Source: Bubalus kerabau
Taxonomy: Eukaryota; Chordata; Mammalia; Artiodactyla; Bovidae
NCBI RefSeq assembly: GCF_029407905.1
Contig: NC_073634.1
Coordinates: 27,355,501 to 27,419,500, forward strand
DNA: 64,000 nt
Reading direction: 5' to 3'
The notes below the pieces were generated by a model. The model saw nothing but the letters and a program-made list of their open reading frames with translations. It was not told the origin of the DNA and did no database searches. This document shows positions 10,374 to 22,034 of this stretch, piece by piece (position 1 is the first letter of the stretch; every line of letters begins with the position of its first letter). Both the position numbers and the translations under genes were made by a program.

Positions 10374-10395
10374 CATATTATCTCAAGATAATATG
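10374..10395. promoter_or_regulatory. Palindromic double GATA motif
   Basis: Perfect inverted repeat with 10-bp arms (CATATTATCT and its complement) around CA. Each arm contains a full WGATAR site (AGATAA), so two GATA sites face each other 2 bp apart. Palindromic GATA arrangements are known binding targets for GATA factors. Function here is inferred. Confidence 0.45.
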
Positions 10396-11173
10396 CAGGA
10401 TAAGGTGATGAAAAGAATCCAGCTGTTTCTTCTCTGCTGATTTCCTGCATCTTGCAGGTGCAAAGGACAATTTTCCAATGCAGTGACAAACTCCCTCAGT
10501 CTCCATCCCCTGTGCCCATCCTTCTACCCCAATTCTTCACCAGAACTTCTTATTTTGGCTTCAGAAGGAGAAACTGCCTTTCCAGACTTTTTTTCAGAAA
10601 TGAACTTGACACCTTATATCTAATCCCCAGGACAAGCGACCACATTTGGGTACGAGACCTCATAGTGCTGAAGATCTACGCAGGTCAGGAATGACCGAAG
10701 ATGTTGGCTAGCTCTTGTCATCTGTGTTACAAAGCTGACACCTGTCGCAGCCATGAACAGCACTGCTAAAGAGGTAATTAAGCAAACCAAAGCCAGGATA
10801 AAAGGGATTATTTCCCCTCCCACCCACACAGAGGGCTGCAGCCAGCTGTCAAAAGGACGTTCTTTCCATGACCCTCAGAGTACATTCCCCACTCCTAGGC
10901 ACACGGAGTTTCCACTCTTCCCCAGTGATCCTCTCCTGTATACACCTCCAGGCACAGATAATTACAGAAATCAGGAATCTCACCCACCCGTTCAAATCAC
11001 AAAGAAATTAACAGGATCTTCAGATCTGTTTATTCTCCCTTATGTATTAAAAACACTAAAAGAAACAAGGAAATGATGCAGGTAAAAATTAGACCCATAT
11101 CAGTGGTCAGCTTCCCAAAGTAAGTTTCGGCTCCTCCATTAACTAATCAGCTTGCAGAGCTCACCATGCATGC

Positions 11174-11390
11174 AAGCTAAGTCGCTTCAGTCATGTCCAA
11201 CTCTTTGTGACTCTGTGGACTGTAGCCCGACAGTCTCCTCTGTCCATGGGATTCTCCAGGCACAAATACTGGAGTGGGTTGCCATGCCCTCCTCCAGGAG
11301 ATCTTCCCGACCCAGGGTTTGAACCCGCATCTCTGTGTCTCCTGCATTGGTGGGTACATTCTTTACCACTAGCACCACCTGGGAAACCCA
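11174..11390 (-). mobile_element. Bov-tA SINE, nearly full length
   Basis: Minus-strand view: BovB-like tail GTCGCTTCAGTCATGTCCAA, body CTGGAGTGGGTTGCCATGCC, then the tRNA-derived head ending CACCACCTGGGAAACCC. The B-box complement (GGGTTTGAACCC, about 11317-11328) is well preserved. A 9-bp 'atctctgtg' stretch is inserted in the head relative to other copies here. Confidence 0.92.
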
Positions 11391-12889
11391 TGTACCAGCA
11401 CTATTCTTTTCCTTCCACACCAGTCTCCATACAAAGACAAACTATCATCCACCACACAGGCAATTTTGTCCTCTTCTGGGATGATCAGAAAGGAAAAATA
11501 TCTTCACTCCAACTTCCCCACCAACCTGAAGATCACTCTCCCACCCCCAGACCCTCACTTCTGTTGTCGCATCTGAGAAACAGGCTTTATCCACCCTTCA
11601 TGGGCAGGACTGTGGGCATGAGACAGATGGATGATCCTCCTCCTCCCTTTAGAGGACAGCTTATGAGTTTCATCCTCCTCAGAAGGATTGTGTAACACAA
11701 GCTATCCAGATCTCTGAGAGGGAGCCCACAGACACTCCACCTAAGCCAGTCGAGGTCCCTGCTGGTGCCAGCCCTTCCCACCCCCATCCCCACCCTGCCC
11801 CCGGTGATTTGGTACAAAGCCACTTCGTATTCCATGCCAAACCAATAATTCGCAACACTCATCAAAATCTGCCTCCATCAACTGACTCAGCATTCCTGTT
11901 TTCCCGAGCAGAGCCAAGCTCCCTAACACCCTGACATCCTAGCCTTCACTTCACTGTTTACATCACATGAGAGCTTTGGGCTTTAGAAAGCCCAATCCCC
12001 TCTGGATCAAGTATGGAGATGATTCATCCTCTCTGAAAAAGACTACCCACCCCTTGATATCGGTGCCAAAAAGCTTCTGAGATGGGGCTCAGAGAGGACA
12101 GAGCTGGGGAGTCCTGTTGCTATGGAAACAAGTGAACCAGTTTCCAAAGGAGACAGACTAGTTTGGGGGGAAGCACTGCTTTGCCAGGGTTCCTGTAGAA
12201 ATGGAGGAAGCCTCTGGCCTGGAGCGGCTGTGGCCACAGGCTGGGATCACGGTGGAGCCTTGGGCCACATGGACACTTTCCCATCCCCCATATCTAAACC
12301 CTTCTCTCACCGAGAGATCCCACCCACCACAGACATCCCATCTGGCCTCCTGGGTGGTTTCTTCAGCACAGCTCCCCCAGCCATGTGAAAGGTTTCCTCT
12401 GTGTCTACAGACAAAAAGCGTTTTGACTCAGTTCTGTGTTTTAGGAAGAGCGTTAAATTCCGTTAACTTTTGGCAGGATGGGGGTGGGGTGCTGAGCAGG
12501 ATGACAACTAACAACTTGTCTGAACTTTTCACATTTCTCCTCAGTGCCTCGGTAAGGCTCACGATGAGGTCATCAATGATAAGGAGGGAGACCACCCAGC
12601 TGGATGGTCCCTCAACCCGGAGAGGACACTCCATAGGAATAAGCTGACAGAACTCAGAGGCTGCTTCACACACCAGAAGTAGCTAGCACAGGGCGAGGGC
12701 TGCAGGGAGGGGAGTCAAAGTCCCAGAGACAGAATGTCAGGAGGGAGACTGATACATGAGTCATCAGATGCTCAACATTCAAGGGAGGGGGTGGCAAAAG
12801 AGACAATCCCCATCAAGGAAGATGTATAACAGAGAAACTGAGTTCCAAAAATAGAGGCTTCAACTGTTGGAAAGTCCTGGGAGCTGAGA
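11391..12889. other. Single-copy DNA with an X-box motif
   Basis: No repeat or coding exon recognised. Open frames such as 12201-12647 have no identifiable protein features. Contains a strong RFX-type X-box at 12116-12129. Confidence 0.4.
12116..12129 (+). promoter_or_regulatory. RFX X-box motif
   Basis: GTTGCTATGGAAAC fits the RFX-family X-box (two half sites GTTGCT and GGAAAC around AT). Such motifs mark MHC-II and ciliary gene regulatory regions when functional. Here it lies in single-copy DNA with no promoter in view. Confidence 0.4.
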
Positions 12890-13142
12890 TAATAAAACTA
12901 ACGATAACCTTCGAGGGCTTTCTATATGCCAAGCATTCAAGGCTATATATTCTCTCACATGTGTTACAGAATATAATCCTCATAACGACTCTGTGAGACT
13001 AGAAACCATCATGTGCCCATTTTACAGATGAGAAAACTAAGACTTTGAGAGACAAACAAGGTCACATAGGTCATAAGTAAAGGAACTGGGATTCAAACCA
13101 AAACCAGTCTGACCAGAATGCACACTCTTGACCATCAGACAA
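12890..13142 (-). mobile_element. MIR SINE, nearly full length
   Basis: Reverse complement of MIR from its 3' end (TTTCTATATGCCAAGCATTC) through AATCCTCATAACGACTCTGT, CCATTTTACAGATGAGAAAA and CAAGGTCACATAGG to the tRNA head (GGGATTCAAACC and 'gcacactcttgaccatcaga'). Confidence 0.85.
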
Positions 13143-13487
13143 CAGGTCCTAGAAATGGTGACCATGTCCACTAACCAGTTAGAAATTAGTATGTGAATGA
13201 TGTCGGGAAAGTTTTAAGATCCCAGAAAACAATCATTGGCTTCATCCTGATTAGGATATCAGTTATTCACTCCATGCAGCACCATTTTCAGGGATAGTGT
13301 ATTACGACATTTACCGTAAGTATTTGTATCCTATGGTCAGATAGCCCCCTGCCTTTCCAATGCTCCTTCCAACAAAAAAATACAACAGATAATAACGGGC
13401 TGAGTTAAAACTCCTGAACAGAAGCCCTTGATGTCCTGTCTGTTGATGGGATCCCAATTCATGATTTCCCCATTTTCTATGAGTCCT
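13143..13487. other. Single-copy DNA
   Basis: Nothing recognised. The downstream end serves as the insertion site of the Bov-A at 13499. Confidence 0.4.
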
Positions 13488-13498
13488 GGGGGAGATGG

Positions 13499-13632
13499 CA
13501 GAGAAGGCAATGGCAACGCACTCCAGTACTCTTGCCTGGAAAATCCCATGGACGGAGGAGCCTGGTAGGCTGCAGTCCATGGGGTCGCAAAGAGTCGGAC
13601 ACGACTGAAGCGACTTAGCAGCAGCAGCAGCA
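13499..13632 (+). mobile_element. Bov-A SINE monomer with AGC tail
   Basis: Starts AGAGAAGGCAATGGCAACGC, has the BovB-like CAAAGAGTCGGACACGACTG and ends in an (AGC)n tail (about 13616-13632). Flanked by a perfect 11-bp TSD, GGGGGAGATGG, at 13488-13498 and 13633-13643, so both ends are exact. Little divergence from other copies suggests recent insertion. Confidence 0.95.
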
Positions 13633-13643
13633 GGGGGAGATGG

Positions 13644-14577
13644 TGGGCTCTTAAGATATGAGATGCAAAATCAAAGCAGGATGAGGCTCCAACCACCTCA
13701 CTCTTGCCCTGGAACTTCCTCTCTCTTGAGACACACTACTCTCCCCAAATCATCCACCCAAATTAGGTCAAAAGCCTGAGGAAACCGTCAAGAGACAAGG
13801 TAGGAACAGGGGTCAGATTTTCTCTTTCATTGATTATTTTCTGATGACTTTAGGTCTGGTCTGGTTAAGCCAAATCCATCACTCTTAGGGGGCGGTGGGT
13901 GAGGAGAGGTGCAGATGTAGGAGTTTACCTAGGATGTTTAAAACCTCAGCGCAAAAAGAAAGGCATGAGAAGCTAACCTGAAGGAGATGTAGTTGCATAT
14001 AGTAAGGGGATCTAAAGAGCCTCCTAGGTACCAGAAAGACTAACATAGTAAGAATTTTAAGAGGTGATGAAGGTAACTTGCTGTCAAAGGATGCAGATAT
14101 GGCTAAAGAAACAGGGGAACTTAATTCCTTTCTCAAGCTGCCATATAGGTGAATGGCTACCAGATGGTCAGACAGAAATACCTGTCTACAGGCTGCTAGA
14201 GAAAAATAAATAAATAAATGCAGGAAGAAATCCGATCCTGCAATGAGCAGGTAAACAGGAAATTAAAATATCTGTAGACTGACCACAATGCAGGACCACA
14301 CGTGTTTTCAAAGAGACAGGAAGACAGTGTGATTATGTGTTAGCATCTGTCCTCTGTTGGCCAGCCGACACCCAGAGAGGGCAGTTACAAACCCCACAGC
14401 ACTGGAAGGAACATGTTCCGTGAAAACCAGTTCCAGTAGGAAAGAAGATGGGACAGCAGAGGCCAGGGCCCCTGGGGGAAAAGTAGCATGTCTTCCAGAT
14501 CACACTAGACCAAGTAACAACATCTTTTCCTGAGCACTGACTAGGAACCAGGCACTTTACTGGTCTAAGGGGTCCTG
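13644..14577. other. Single-copy DNA
   Basis: No gene recognised. Includes a short (AAAT)n run near 14200-14219. The piece 14527-14572 ('ctgagcactgactaggaacc') may be a short MIR remnant next to the MLT1 fragment. Confidence 0.4.
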
Positions 14578-14712
14578 TGCAGATTCTGAAATGGCTCTCA
14601 CGGATTCTGGCCTTCTGTGTAATCCCTCCCCCTTGAGTGCGAACTGGACCTAGGGATTTGCCTTCAACAAATGGAACACAGCAAAAGTGATAGGATGCTA
14701 CTTACTCCCTTC
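14578..14712 (+). mobile_element. MLT1-type LTR fragment (ERVL-MaLR)
   Basis: Matches the internal part of MLT1 LTRs: TGTAATCCCTCCCCCTTGAG, then GAACTGGACCTAGGGATTTG, CAACAAATGGAACACAGCAA and AAGTGATAGGATG. Both LTR ends are missing. No retroviral coding sequence is attached. Confidence 0.6.
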
Positions 14713-16744
14713 AAAAATATGTCCCTGAGTTACACCCCGCAGACCAATGGTGGAAGGCTCTTATCGTTCTGACCAACGGTGCCTTAAACCTCGTCCTCTC
14801 TTTCAACCATCCTTTCCGTGCCCTTGTTGCTACATTCCTTCTAGAAGACACACACTCAAGTTATCCTGAAGTAGGAGAGAGCTTGGCCTCCTCTTGCCAT
14901 TGTTCAGCTCCTTCCCAATCAATCTCCTGCCAACCACAAATTAGCATTACACAGGCATTTACAGTGCAGCCCCCAGGGGCAGGCAGAAGCTGCTAAGCCT
15001 CCCGAAGGGCCACTGGCACAATAGCACCCGTGGCGGCTCCTCTGCGGCACTTCCTGCTCCTTTGTGAGCTGTCCAAGTCAACCACAGATGGCGAGGTTGC
15101 TGCCCCGCCCCTCCCCGAGCAAACAGGAGACAGTAGAAGCCAGAGGAGCATGAAGCCTCCAAAGCTTTGCTCTATGACTACATCCCTGAGCCTCCATCCC
15201 CAGCAGAAGACTCCCTTGGGTTGGATTCTATCTTGGAGCCTCCGACCTGGTCCTCAGCACACATTTCCATTTCCCGTTTTTCTGGTTAGTGTCACAAGCG
15301 GTCCCCAAATGGGACCAACCTGGAGCATGAATTGCCCTGGGGCCAGGACAGACTGAGACCTACTCCTGCTCCCAGCAATTTGGATTAACAAAGTTTGGGA
15401 GGGGAAGGGTGCTTGTTTCCTCTTTTCTTTTTCTTAAGGGAAAAGAATTGGCCTTATTGATCTGGCCTTATTGAAGTCTGGTTGAGCCTTCTGATCCCAA
15501 AGGAAGGCAGCCCTGTCTGGTTTTTCCAGGGTCAGTGTTATCCCCAGGTGCAGCCTTTCTTCAGCCCCAAGGGCCCCCATGAATGCCACCCTACCTGCCT
15601 CAGTCCCCAAGGCTGGCATTTTGTAGCCCCCTGACCTTTCCCTACAGCCCAGTCTGGACTGGAGGGGAGCTTGCTAAAAGGGAAAGCTCTTATCACAAAC
15701 ATTTCCTGCCTCCTGCCTCCTGCCTCCTGACCCTGCTGCATACCACAGCCCTTCCCTGGCCAGTGGGGCCACCAACGGCAGCCTGCGCAATGTCTTCATC
15801 GAGGATCTGCAAGGCAGGGTCCCCCACACCTGTCTCTACTCCAGATTCTGCTCCATCAAGCTCATAGATTCTTACAGGCCACCCAAAGAGGCTCAGTCCC
15901 TGAAAAACACGGAAGGAAGTCAGGTGGAACCAGAAAGAAAGAGGTAAGGATTTTGAGTTCAAATAGAACCTGTGACTCACAGCTGGAGTTCTGCCACCTC
16001 CTGGAGGACCCTGCTGTCTATCTCTGACAAACAGAAAAGCAGAGAGGAAGGTGAGAGAAAGACCTGCACACCTGCGAGTGTCCCTGTGTGTGGCTACGCC
16101 ATCCGCATCTCCCTGCCGAGTGTTTTCGGGCTGTGTGTGGAGCCGAAGCCTTTGGGACTATTTGGGGTTTGTGTGGCGAAGGACCGAGAGTTGAGGGCCA
16201 GCGGGTCTTAGACTCAGCTGTGCTCCGCAGGTTGCCAAGCTCCTAGGTCCCTCTCCCCTCCCCACACCTGGGGCACCCTAGTCCCACCCCTCCCCAGGGC
16301 CTACTCTGGCCTTCTCTCTGCCTCCTGCCCCCGGCTTGCTGTGTGGTCCCAGGCCTCTGCCAGGAGGAGAGGGAGGGAGGGAGGGATGGGCCAGCATGTT
16401 TACAGTCAAGCATAACTGAACCTTTATTTTAAATAAATAAAACTTTTAGCCAGTTTTATTTCCCTTTTCTTTCAAAACGCTGTTTTCTCCCACCTTCTCC
16501 TCCTCCTCCTTCTCCCTCCTCCCCATCCCATCATAGCTCAGCCTTCATCTGTGGGGCCACCCAGGGTGGGGTTGCGGGAGGGGGAAGCACAGAGGCCCCA
16601 GCTGACCCTGGGGCTTAGTGTCTTCTCAGGTCATGTGATACCCGCCCCACACACACCTCTCAAATGCCCACAGAACCCCTGGGGTGCTTCTGAATTCAGG
16701 GATGTCCAGCCCTAAGGAAGAGACTAAACAGGAAGCCCAGGCCC
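14713..16744. other. Single-copy DNA, GC-moderate
   Basis: No repeat family recognised. A stretch at 15765-15860 looks slightly exon-like in codon character on either strand, but there is no convincing reading frame with splice sites. 15709-15733 is a TGCCTCC tandem run. 16368-16388 is a GGGA-rich run. 16495-16530 is TCC-rich. Confidence 0.4.
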
Positions 16745-17085
16745 CGCCACCATCAGCATGGTGTCCATCTGTTCTCCCCAGTCATTGGGTTGCCCATGCC
16801 CACCCCCATTCCACTATGAAATTGCCATCCGTCTTCCACTTTGGCCTGTCATCTCTCTGTCTCCCCTGTTGGACCTCATCCATCTGTCCCTCCCACAGGA
16901 CCACCGTGTCTCAGTATCTCCTTTGAGTTGTCATCAATTTACTTTCCCCATGAGATGTCCCATCTGTCCATCATCCCATTGGTCTGTCCTTCCATCCGAT
17001 CCCCTTGATCATGCTTTTTTGTCCATCTGTCTCCCCTGCCCCCATCGAGTATACTTCTGCCCATCTGTCTCCCTGAATGGAACTA
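16745..17085 (+). repeat. Degenerate CCATCTGT-rich repeat (old minisatellite)
   Basis: The word C(C)ATCYGTC recurs irregularly: near 16764, 16827, 16879, 16961, 17022 and 17061, with variants such as GTCATCTCTCTGTCTCCCC (16849) and GGTCTGTCCTTCCATCC (16981). Spacing is roughly 20-80 bp. This suggests a decayed tandem array or a strongly biased single-copy stretch. Several long shadow frames arise from it. Confidence 0.45.
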
Positions 17086-17149
17086 GCAAAGGCAGGTCTC
17101 TGAGATCTAGGGACAGCTGAAAATCTGTTCTGATTTTGATCCCGACAAA

Positions 17150-17352
17150 AATAATCATAGCTACCATCAATTAAGTATCTACTATATGCCATACACTATA
17201 CACACATTACCCCCTTTAATCCTCCCAGAGCCCCATGAGGGTATCTTTAGTGCCCCACCCCCACCATTTTATGAGTAAGGAAACTGAGGCCCAGAAGAGT
17301 AGAGTGTCTTGCCTAAGGTCACACAGCTCCTAGTGGCAGATGCAGGGTCCAG
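17150..17352 (-). mobile_element. MIR SINE
   Basis: Reverse complement of MIR: TAAGTATCTACTATATGCCA, TTTAATCCTCCCAGAGCCCC, then TTTTATGAGTAAGGAAACTG, AAGGTCACACAGCTCCTAGT and GGCAGATGCAGGGTCCAG. tRNA head partly lost. Confidence 0.85.
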
Positions 17353-18176
17353 AAACAGTTCCGCCCATACTGAGTAGGGGTGAGGACACAGTCTCCTCAC
17401 TCCTCCACCCCGAGGATATAAGACTCCCCTGCCCCTGGCCCCTCTGCACATTTAATTTACACTTTGCTGCTGGATGTTTTCAGGCTGATGAAGTTTCCTC
17501 CCTGCCCTGGCTCTACACAAAAAGTGGAGGAAGAAAAGCAGCCAGATGTGAGAAGGATTGAAGGTCTTTTTGGGGGGATGGAAAGTGATGTTAAATAAAC
17601 ATCCAACGATATTCTTTCTGCAAAACGATCCATTTTCATGGCACCCAGGAGTTCGTCCAAGGGTCTCTGGGTCACTGGGGAGAAAGTGTTCCGTGTATTT
17701 TGGCTCCATGTTCTTCCATTGGCCACAAAGAACTAATTCTTTCAATTAATGAAATCAGCACTGCTGATGGAGATGTACTGACAAATTATTTTCAAGACAA
17801 ATATATTCACACCAATGGTGGGGCTGATAGACCTAAAGGATTTGGAGGGTACAGAATGAAGGCTCCCCCACCAGTCAGACACTGAGGTCATTCACGATGG
17901 CCGGGTTGCTGACCACTGCCTCCAGGGACACTTTTCTCCGCCTGGAGCCATGGAGGCTGGGCTGGGTTGTCTGTGTCGAGGGGCTGACTATCAATGGGCT
18001 TCTGTATGGACCCGGCAGGTCCCCAGCACCCCTCCCCTCTCCCCTAGTGCCCCAGCCAAGTCCCCTTCAGGGCCTGGTCTGAAGGGCCCATTCAGCATGT
18101 AGGATTCCCTGATGGGAAATGAAAAGGAGACAGACTGATGCTTCCCTGGAGCTGAGGAAAAGCTGGAGGCCTAGAG
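17353..18176. other. Single-copy DNA, possibly conserved in 17560-17830
   Basis: No repeat recognised. 17560-17830 is AT-rich with homeodomain-like words (TCAATTAATGAAAT near 17742-17755) and a CCATTGGCCA CCAAT-type box (17716-17725), giving an enhancer-like look. No exon supported. Confidence 0.35.
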
Positions 18177-18335
18177 ACCGGAAGGGAAGCCTGAAGCCAC
18201 AAAGGAGAAGCCCAGTGAGAAGAAAGAAGGGAGGCTGGAGGTCCTGAGGGAGGAGAAAGAAAGGAAGGAAAGCGGGAGAGGAGGCTGGGGGAGGGGATGG
18301 AGGGTGGGAGGACTTGATAGGGAGGGAGGAGGCCG
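18177..18335 (+). repeat. Purine-rich low-complexity tract
   Basis: G/A-dominated stretch of GGAGG, GAAAG and GGGAG words over about 160 bp with scattered pyrimidines. Polypurine tracts of this kind can adopt unusual structures. The effect here is untested. Confidence 0.6.
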
Positions 18336-19459
18336 GAAGGAGGCCCCCAGGCCCAGGGAGCAATCCCTGTTGGGAGAGGGAGCAGAGCCAGAAAGCAGTG
18401 TGGGATTTTTTAAAGCCACAGATTTAATTTCCTGATGATGTTTTTTTCAGGCTGATATTAGCAGCATTTTTCCTTTCCTAAGCAGATCTGTCGGTTGTGG
18501 AAAAGTGATCCAGAATGTGCTGGGTGACAAGGCCCAGCCTTTATCAGGATGGGCCCACAAGGATGACCCAAGGTCGAGCCAACATTTCATCTCCTTTTTG
18601 AACTCTAGAGAATAGGACAGATTTTGCTACTGGCCAGTCCTGGAGGAGGAGAGAAATGGTTTCTAGGCAGCTCTGGTGAAAAAGTGACAACTAGAAGCCA
18701 AAGGTGAGCTGAGTCCTGTCAACTAGCCGGGAACCTCAGGTTTTCCTGCCCAAACCCCAATTGAGTCAGTGTTCTGAGCTTTGAGGGTTGCAAGTTAGGA
18801 GCTAAGAAACCAAAGCCCAAAGGCCTTCAGAGCACTCTACACTACCACCAAACATCTTTCTAAAACCTTTCCTGCGTAGAATCCATCTGTGCAGCCCTGG
18901 GTTTACCAAATAAATTCCACACCCTGAGCCAGGAAAGCAAGGCCCTCAAGAGCCCAGATGCCCAGTATGATCCAAGACCGGCTGCCTGGCCATCCCTGGG
19001 GGCTGGTACCACAGACTACTGCAGCAGAAAGTGGCATTTAACAAGAACCCCACCCCCACCCCCACCCCCAACCTCTACCCCTGACCTCCACGTGTGCACT
19101 CAACAGTAGGAGAAGCCCTGCTCCTGATGGCTTTCTCTCACTCCAGCTAACCCGCTGCCACCATGGACAACTGCTGTCCCCACACACTGGAATCATAAAC
19201 TTCTCCAAACACATCTTTCACTTTCCAATTCCAAGCACTGGTTCATGTCAGCCCCTCCATCTAGAAGATGCTTCTTCCTCTGCTCACTTAGAAAATCTCG
19301 CCCACATTGAAGACCCAGCTCAAATACCACCCCTCAAGGGAGCTCCCTCCTACCATTCCCTTCCCTTGCCAGAGGTTAGAACTTTGATTGCAGCTGATTT
19401 CATCATCCATGAAGTGCTTTCCACTCTGTCTTGCATTTTGGTTGCTCACATATTTATTA
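18336..19459. other. Single-copy DNA
   Basis: Nothing coding recognised. 18410-18600 is a possible constrained segment (GATTTAATTTCCTGATGATG and TTAGCAGCATTTTTCC). A (CCCCA)n run sits at 19048-19070. Confidence 0.35.
19048..19070 (-). repeat. (CCCCA)n run, quadruplex-capable on the minus strand
   Basis: Four C-blocks of 4-5 separated by single A residues, so the minus strand reads as four G-blocks separated by single T. This fits the canonical G-quadruplex pattern with 1-nt loops. Confidence 0.65.
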
Positions 19460-19650
19460 AGGGATGGCATTATGCAATGGTTTACAGGACTTCCTAGGTT
19501 CAAATCCACACCTCACTGCTTCCTAATTGTGGCACTCAACAAGTGCTTAATCCACTTGAGCCTCACTTTCCTCACCTATAAAATGGGAATGATAATTATA
19601 CCTACTCATAGAGTTGTTGTAAGGATTTTTTAAATGTATTTATTGCATAT
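19460..19650 (+). mobile_element. MIR SINE, left part (split by BovB)
   Basis: Sense MIR with the tRNA-derived part (ATGGTTTACAGGACTTCCTA, GGTTCAAATCC) and core (GCCTCACTTTCCTCACCTAT, AAAATGGGAATGATAATTAT). Interrupted after ATTGCATAT (19642-19650) by BovB copy 4. Resumes at 20139. Confidence 0.82.
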
Positions 19651-20138
19651 ATGCAGAGACATTGCTTTGTCAACAAAGGTCCGTCTAGTCAAGGCTATGG
19701 TTTTTCCGGTGGTTATGTATGGATGTGAGAGTTGGACTGTGAAGAAAGCTGAGTGCCAAAGAATTGATGCTTTTGAACTGTGGTGTTGGAGAAGACTCTT
19801 GAGAGTCCCTTGAACTGCAAGGAGATCCAACCAGTCCATTCTGAAGGACATCAGCCCTGGGATTTCTTTGGAAGGAATGATGCTGAAGCTGAAACTCCAG
19901 TACTTTGGCCACCTCATGCGAAGACTTGACTCATTGGAAAAGACTCAGATGCTGGGAGGGATTGGGGGCAGGAGGAGAAGGGGACGACAAGAGGATGAGA
20001 TGGCTGGATGGCATCACCAACTCAATGGACGTGAGTTTGAATGAACTCCGGGAGTTGGTGATGGACAGGGAGGCCTGGTGTGCTGCAATTCATGGGGTCG
20101 CAAAGAGTTGGACACAACTGAGCGACTGAACTGAACTG
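19651..20138 (+). mobile_element. BovB LINE copy 4, short 3' fragment in a MIR
   Basis: 5'-truncated at 'GCAGAGACATTGCTTTGTCA' and ends in the GAACTGA tail. A 9-bp TSD ATTGCATAT (19642-19650 and 20139-20147) fixes both ends. It encodes only C-terminal RT-region sequence and is frame-disrupted. The 3' marker is the GGGAGGGATTGGGGGCAGG subfamily (about 19956-19974). Confidence 0.94.
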
Positions 20139-20205
20139 ATTGCATATGGATATGCCAAGCAATGGCATATAGTATCTGCTCAATAAATGGTTGTCAACTG
20201 AATGA
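20139..20205 (+). mobile_element. MIR SINE, right part
   Basis: Continues the MIR broken at 19650: 'gccaagcaatggcatatagt' then ATCTGCTCAATAAATGGTTG, the MIR 3' end. The first 9 bp are the BovB TSD copy. Confidence 0.8.
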
Positions 20206-22034
20206 AACAATCCAAAAAAGTGTTTTTTAGTCACAGAAGAAATAGATACTATCCATAAATCTCATAGCTTACTCAACCTAGTACGGCTGACAAATTATTT
20301 TGTGTCCCTTTTCCTAGAATCATAATTGGTTTTTTAAAAGAATCACCGTTGTTGTTTCTCTAATAATCATTAGTTAAAAATTCTTGCTTCCTCAATTTGG
20401 TTTCCACGCTGTCCCTCTTTGGGTTCTCTCTGCCCCACTCCCTGGTTCCCCTCTGAACACTTAATATTTTCTTTCAGTATTTTTCTTTCAGTAAAATATT
20501 TTAACTGGTCATAAGTATTTATTTTATTTTCAACTTCTTTAATAATTTAATCATTAACATTCTTTTGACTCCCCAAAAAATGTTTCTTAAAACTCGTATT
20601 CTGTGTTTTTATCTCCAAGGAAATACTTTGGCAGGGTTTTTGACCAGGAATGACACGTTCTTTCCACAGCTACGCAAAGGGGGAAACTGAAAACCAATAG
20701 AGTCACATCGCCTTGATCCTATACCCAAAGAATTCCTCATATGCACGAGTCTCCAACTCTCCCACTGGCCATATTTCTCAATGCTGTCTCTACCAAAAAT
20801 GTCCTTTCTGGTTAAATCCTTTTGGAAAGTGAAATGAATGCCATGAAAAGAAGCTCATTCAAGATGGGGGTCATTCCAGAGTGCAGTTGCCTGGGATTAC
20901 AATGGTCCCTGATACATAATAACAGACCCAATTATGGCATTTTTTAATTTCAATCAATAAGCATTTTTAATTTCCTTTCAGAGTCCCCTAGAGTGACCTG
21001 GTTGGGTTTAAGTGCAATGCAAATATCAAGTGTCTCCCATGCTGTGTCTAGGTTTATGTCCCAATCTTCTTTTTATTATCTAGGGCAACATATTGATCTT
21101 TGCAACCGAGCTCCTTCCACTCTGATAGAAAAAGAATTTCTCTCTTCTTGCCACTCTCACCCTGGCTTAAAGAAGGGAGAAAGGGCCAAATAAACCTACT
21201 CATTTGAGATTTCAAGGAACTGGGGAGAAATGGAACCTCAGGCAACTGGGAATGTGATCTACATGGGAAATCCCTGCAAAGACACCTGCTTCTCCACAGG
21301 TCTTTATGTCCCAGGCTCTGGAGGTGCAGCCCCACAGGAGTGGCTTCTTATTGGAAAATGGAGCAAATACACATACACCAGAAGAGACAGAGGGCTCCGT
21401 CTGTGGGAAAAGGACAATCGGTGAACTTTCAAGCCCAGGGGGCGGGAGCAAGGCTTACAATTTGAGCTACATGTCTGGAAACTCAATATTGCCCAGAGTA
21501 TCAATTACTTCACAGACTCAGCTCCTTTGCTGCTGTGAGGGCAGGAGGAGCCGGGCAGGTCTCTGACATGAAACTCTCTGTGCACTTTTAATTAACTCTA
21601 AGAAATGTGCATCAGATCTTCTAGAAAGAGAGATTGTTCTGCCCGGTTGAAGGACATGGGAGTCATCAAGATAGGAATTTGAGTATGACAAAAATATCAA
21701 GAGGTTCCCATGTCTGCCCTAAGCTGGGGAACTAAACAGCAGAGGGTTCACTCTTTAAAACATGGGACTGAGATTATTGCTCCACGTCAAAATTCCTGAT
21801 CGGGGTCTCTTTTCCAAAGAGAATTAAGAACTTCTCCTGTGCTGTCTGCTGTTAAGGTATCAAATGTCTTTGGTACTCAGGCATCAAAATGTAAGGAACC
21901 ATCAGTCTTGATTCTATACAGGTTGGTAATTCCAGGTACATGGTTGTTACAGAATTCTACTGAACATCTGAGTGTGAACTCTCCCCTCACTCTGAGCCTG
22001 CCACTAGACCACTAGACTAACTTTCTCCAAGTCT
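20206..22034. other. Single-copy, AT-rich DNA
   Basis: No repeat family or exon recognised. Notable small features: a tandem 13-bp word around TTTTCTTTCAGTA (about 20465-20493), and a possible acceptor-like TTTCCTTTCAG near 20972-20982 without a supporting open exon. Confidence 0.4.

Larger units (their letters stand above)
8633..11173. other. Single-copy DNA with hairpin motifs
   Basis: No gene or interspersed repeat recognised over 2.5 kb. Roughly 9180-9600 (AT-rich, motif-dense, with TTTTTCCCCTAG near 9235-9246) and 9960-10110 have the look of possibly conserved sequence, but no exon can be supported. Two adjacent inverted repeats lie at 10346-10395. Confidence 0.4.

Noticed and set aside
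15765..15860. Exon-like stretch (codons on either strand look plausible)
   Set aside because: No consistent frame flanked by acceptor and donor sites, and no recognised protein family.
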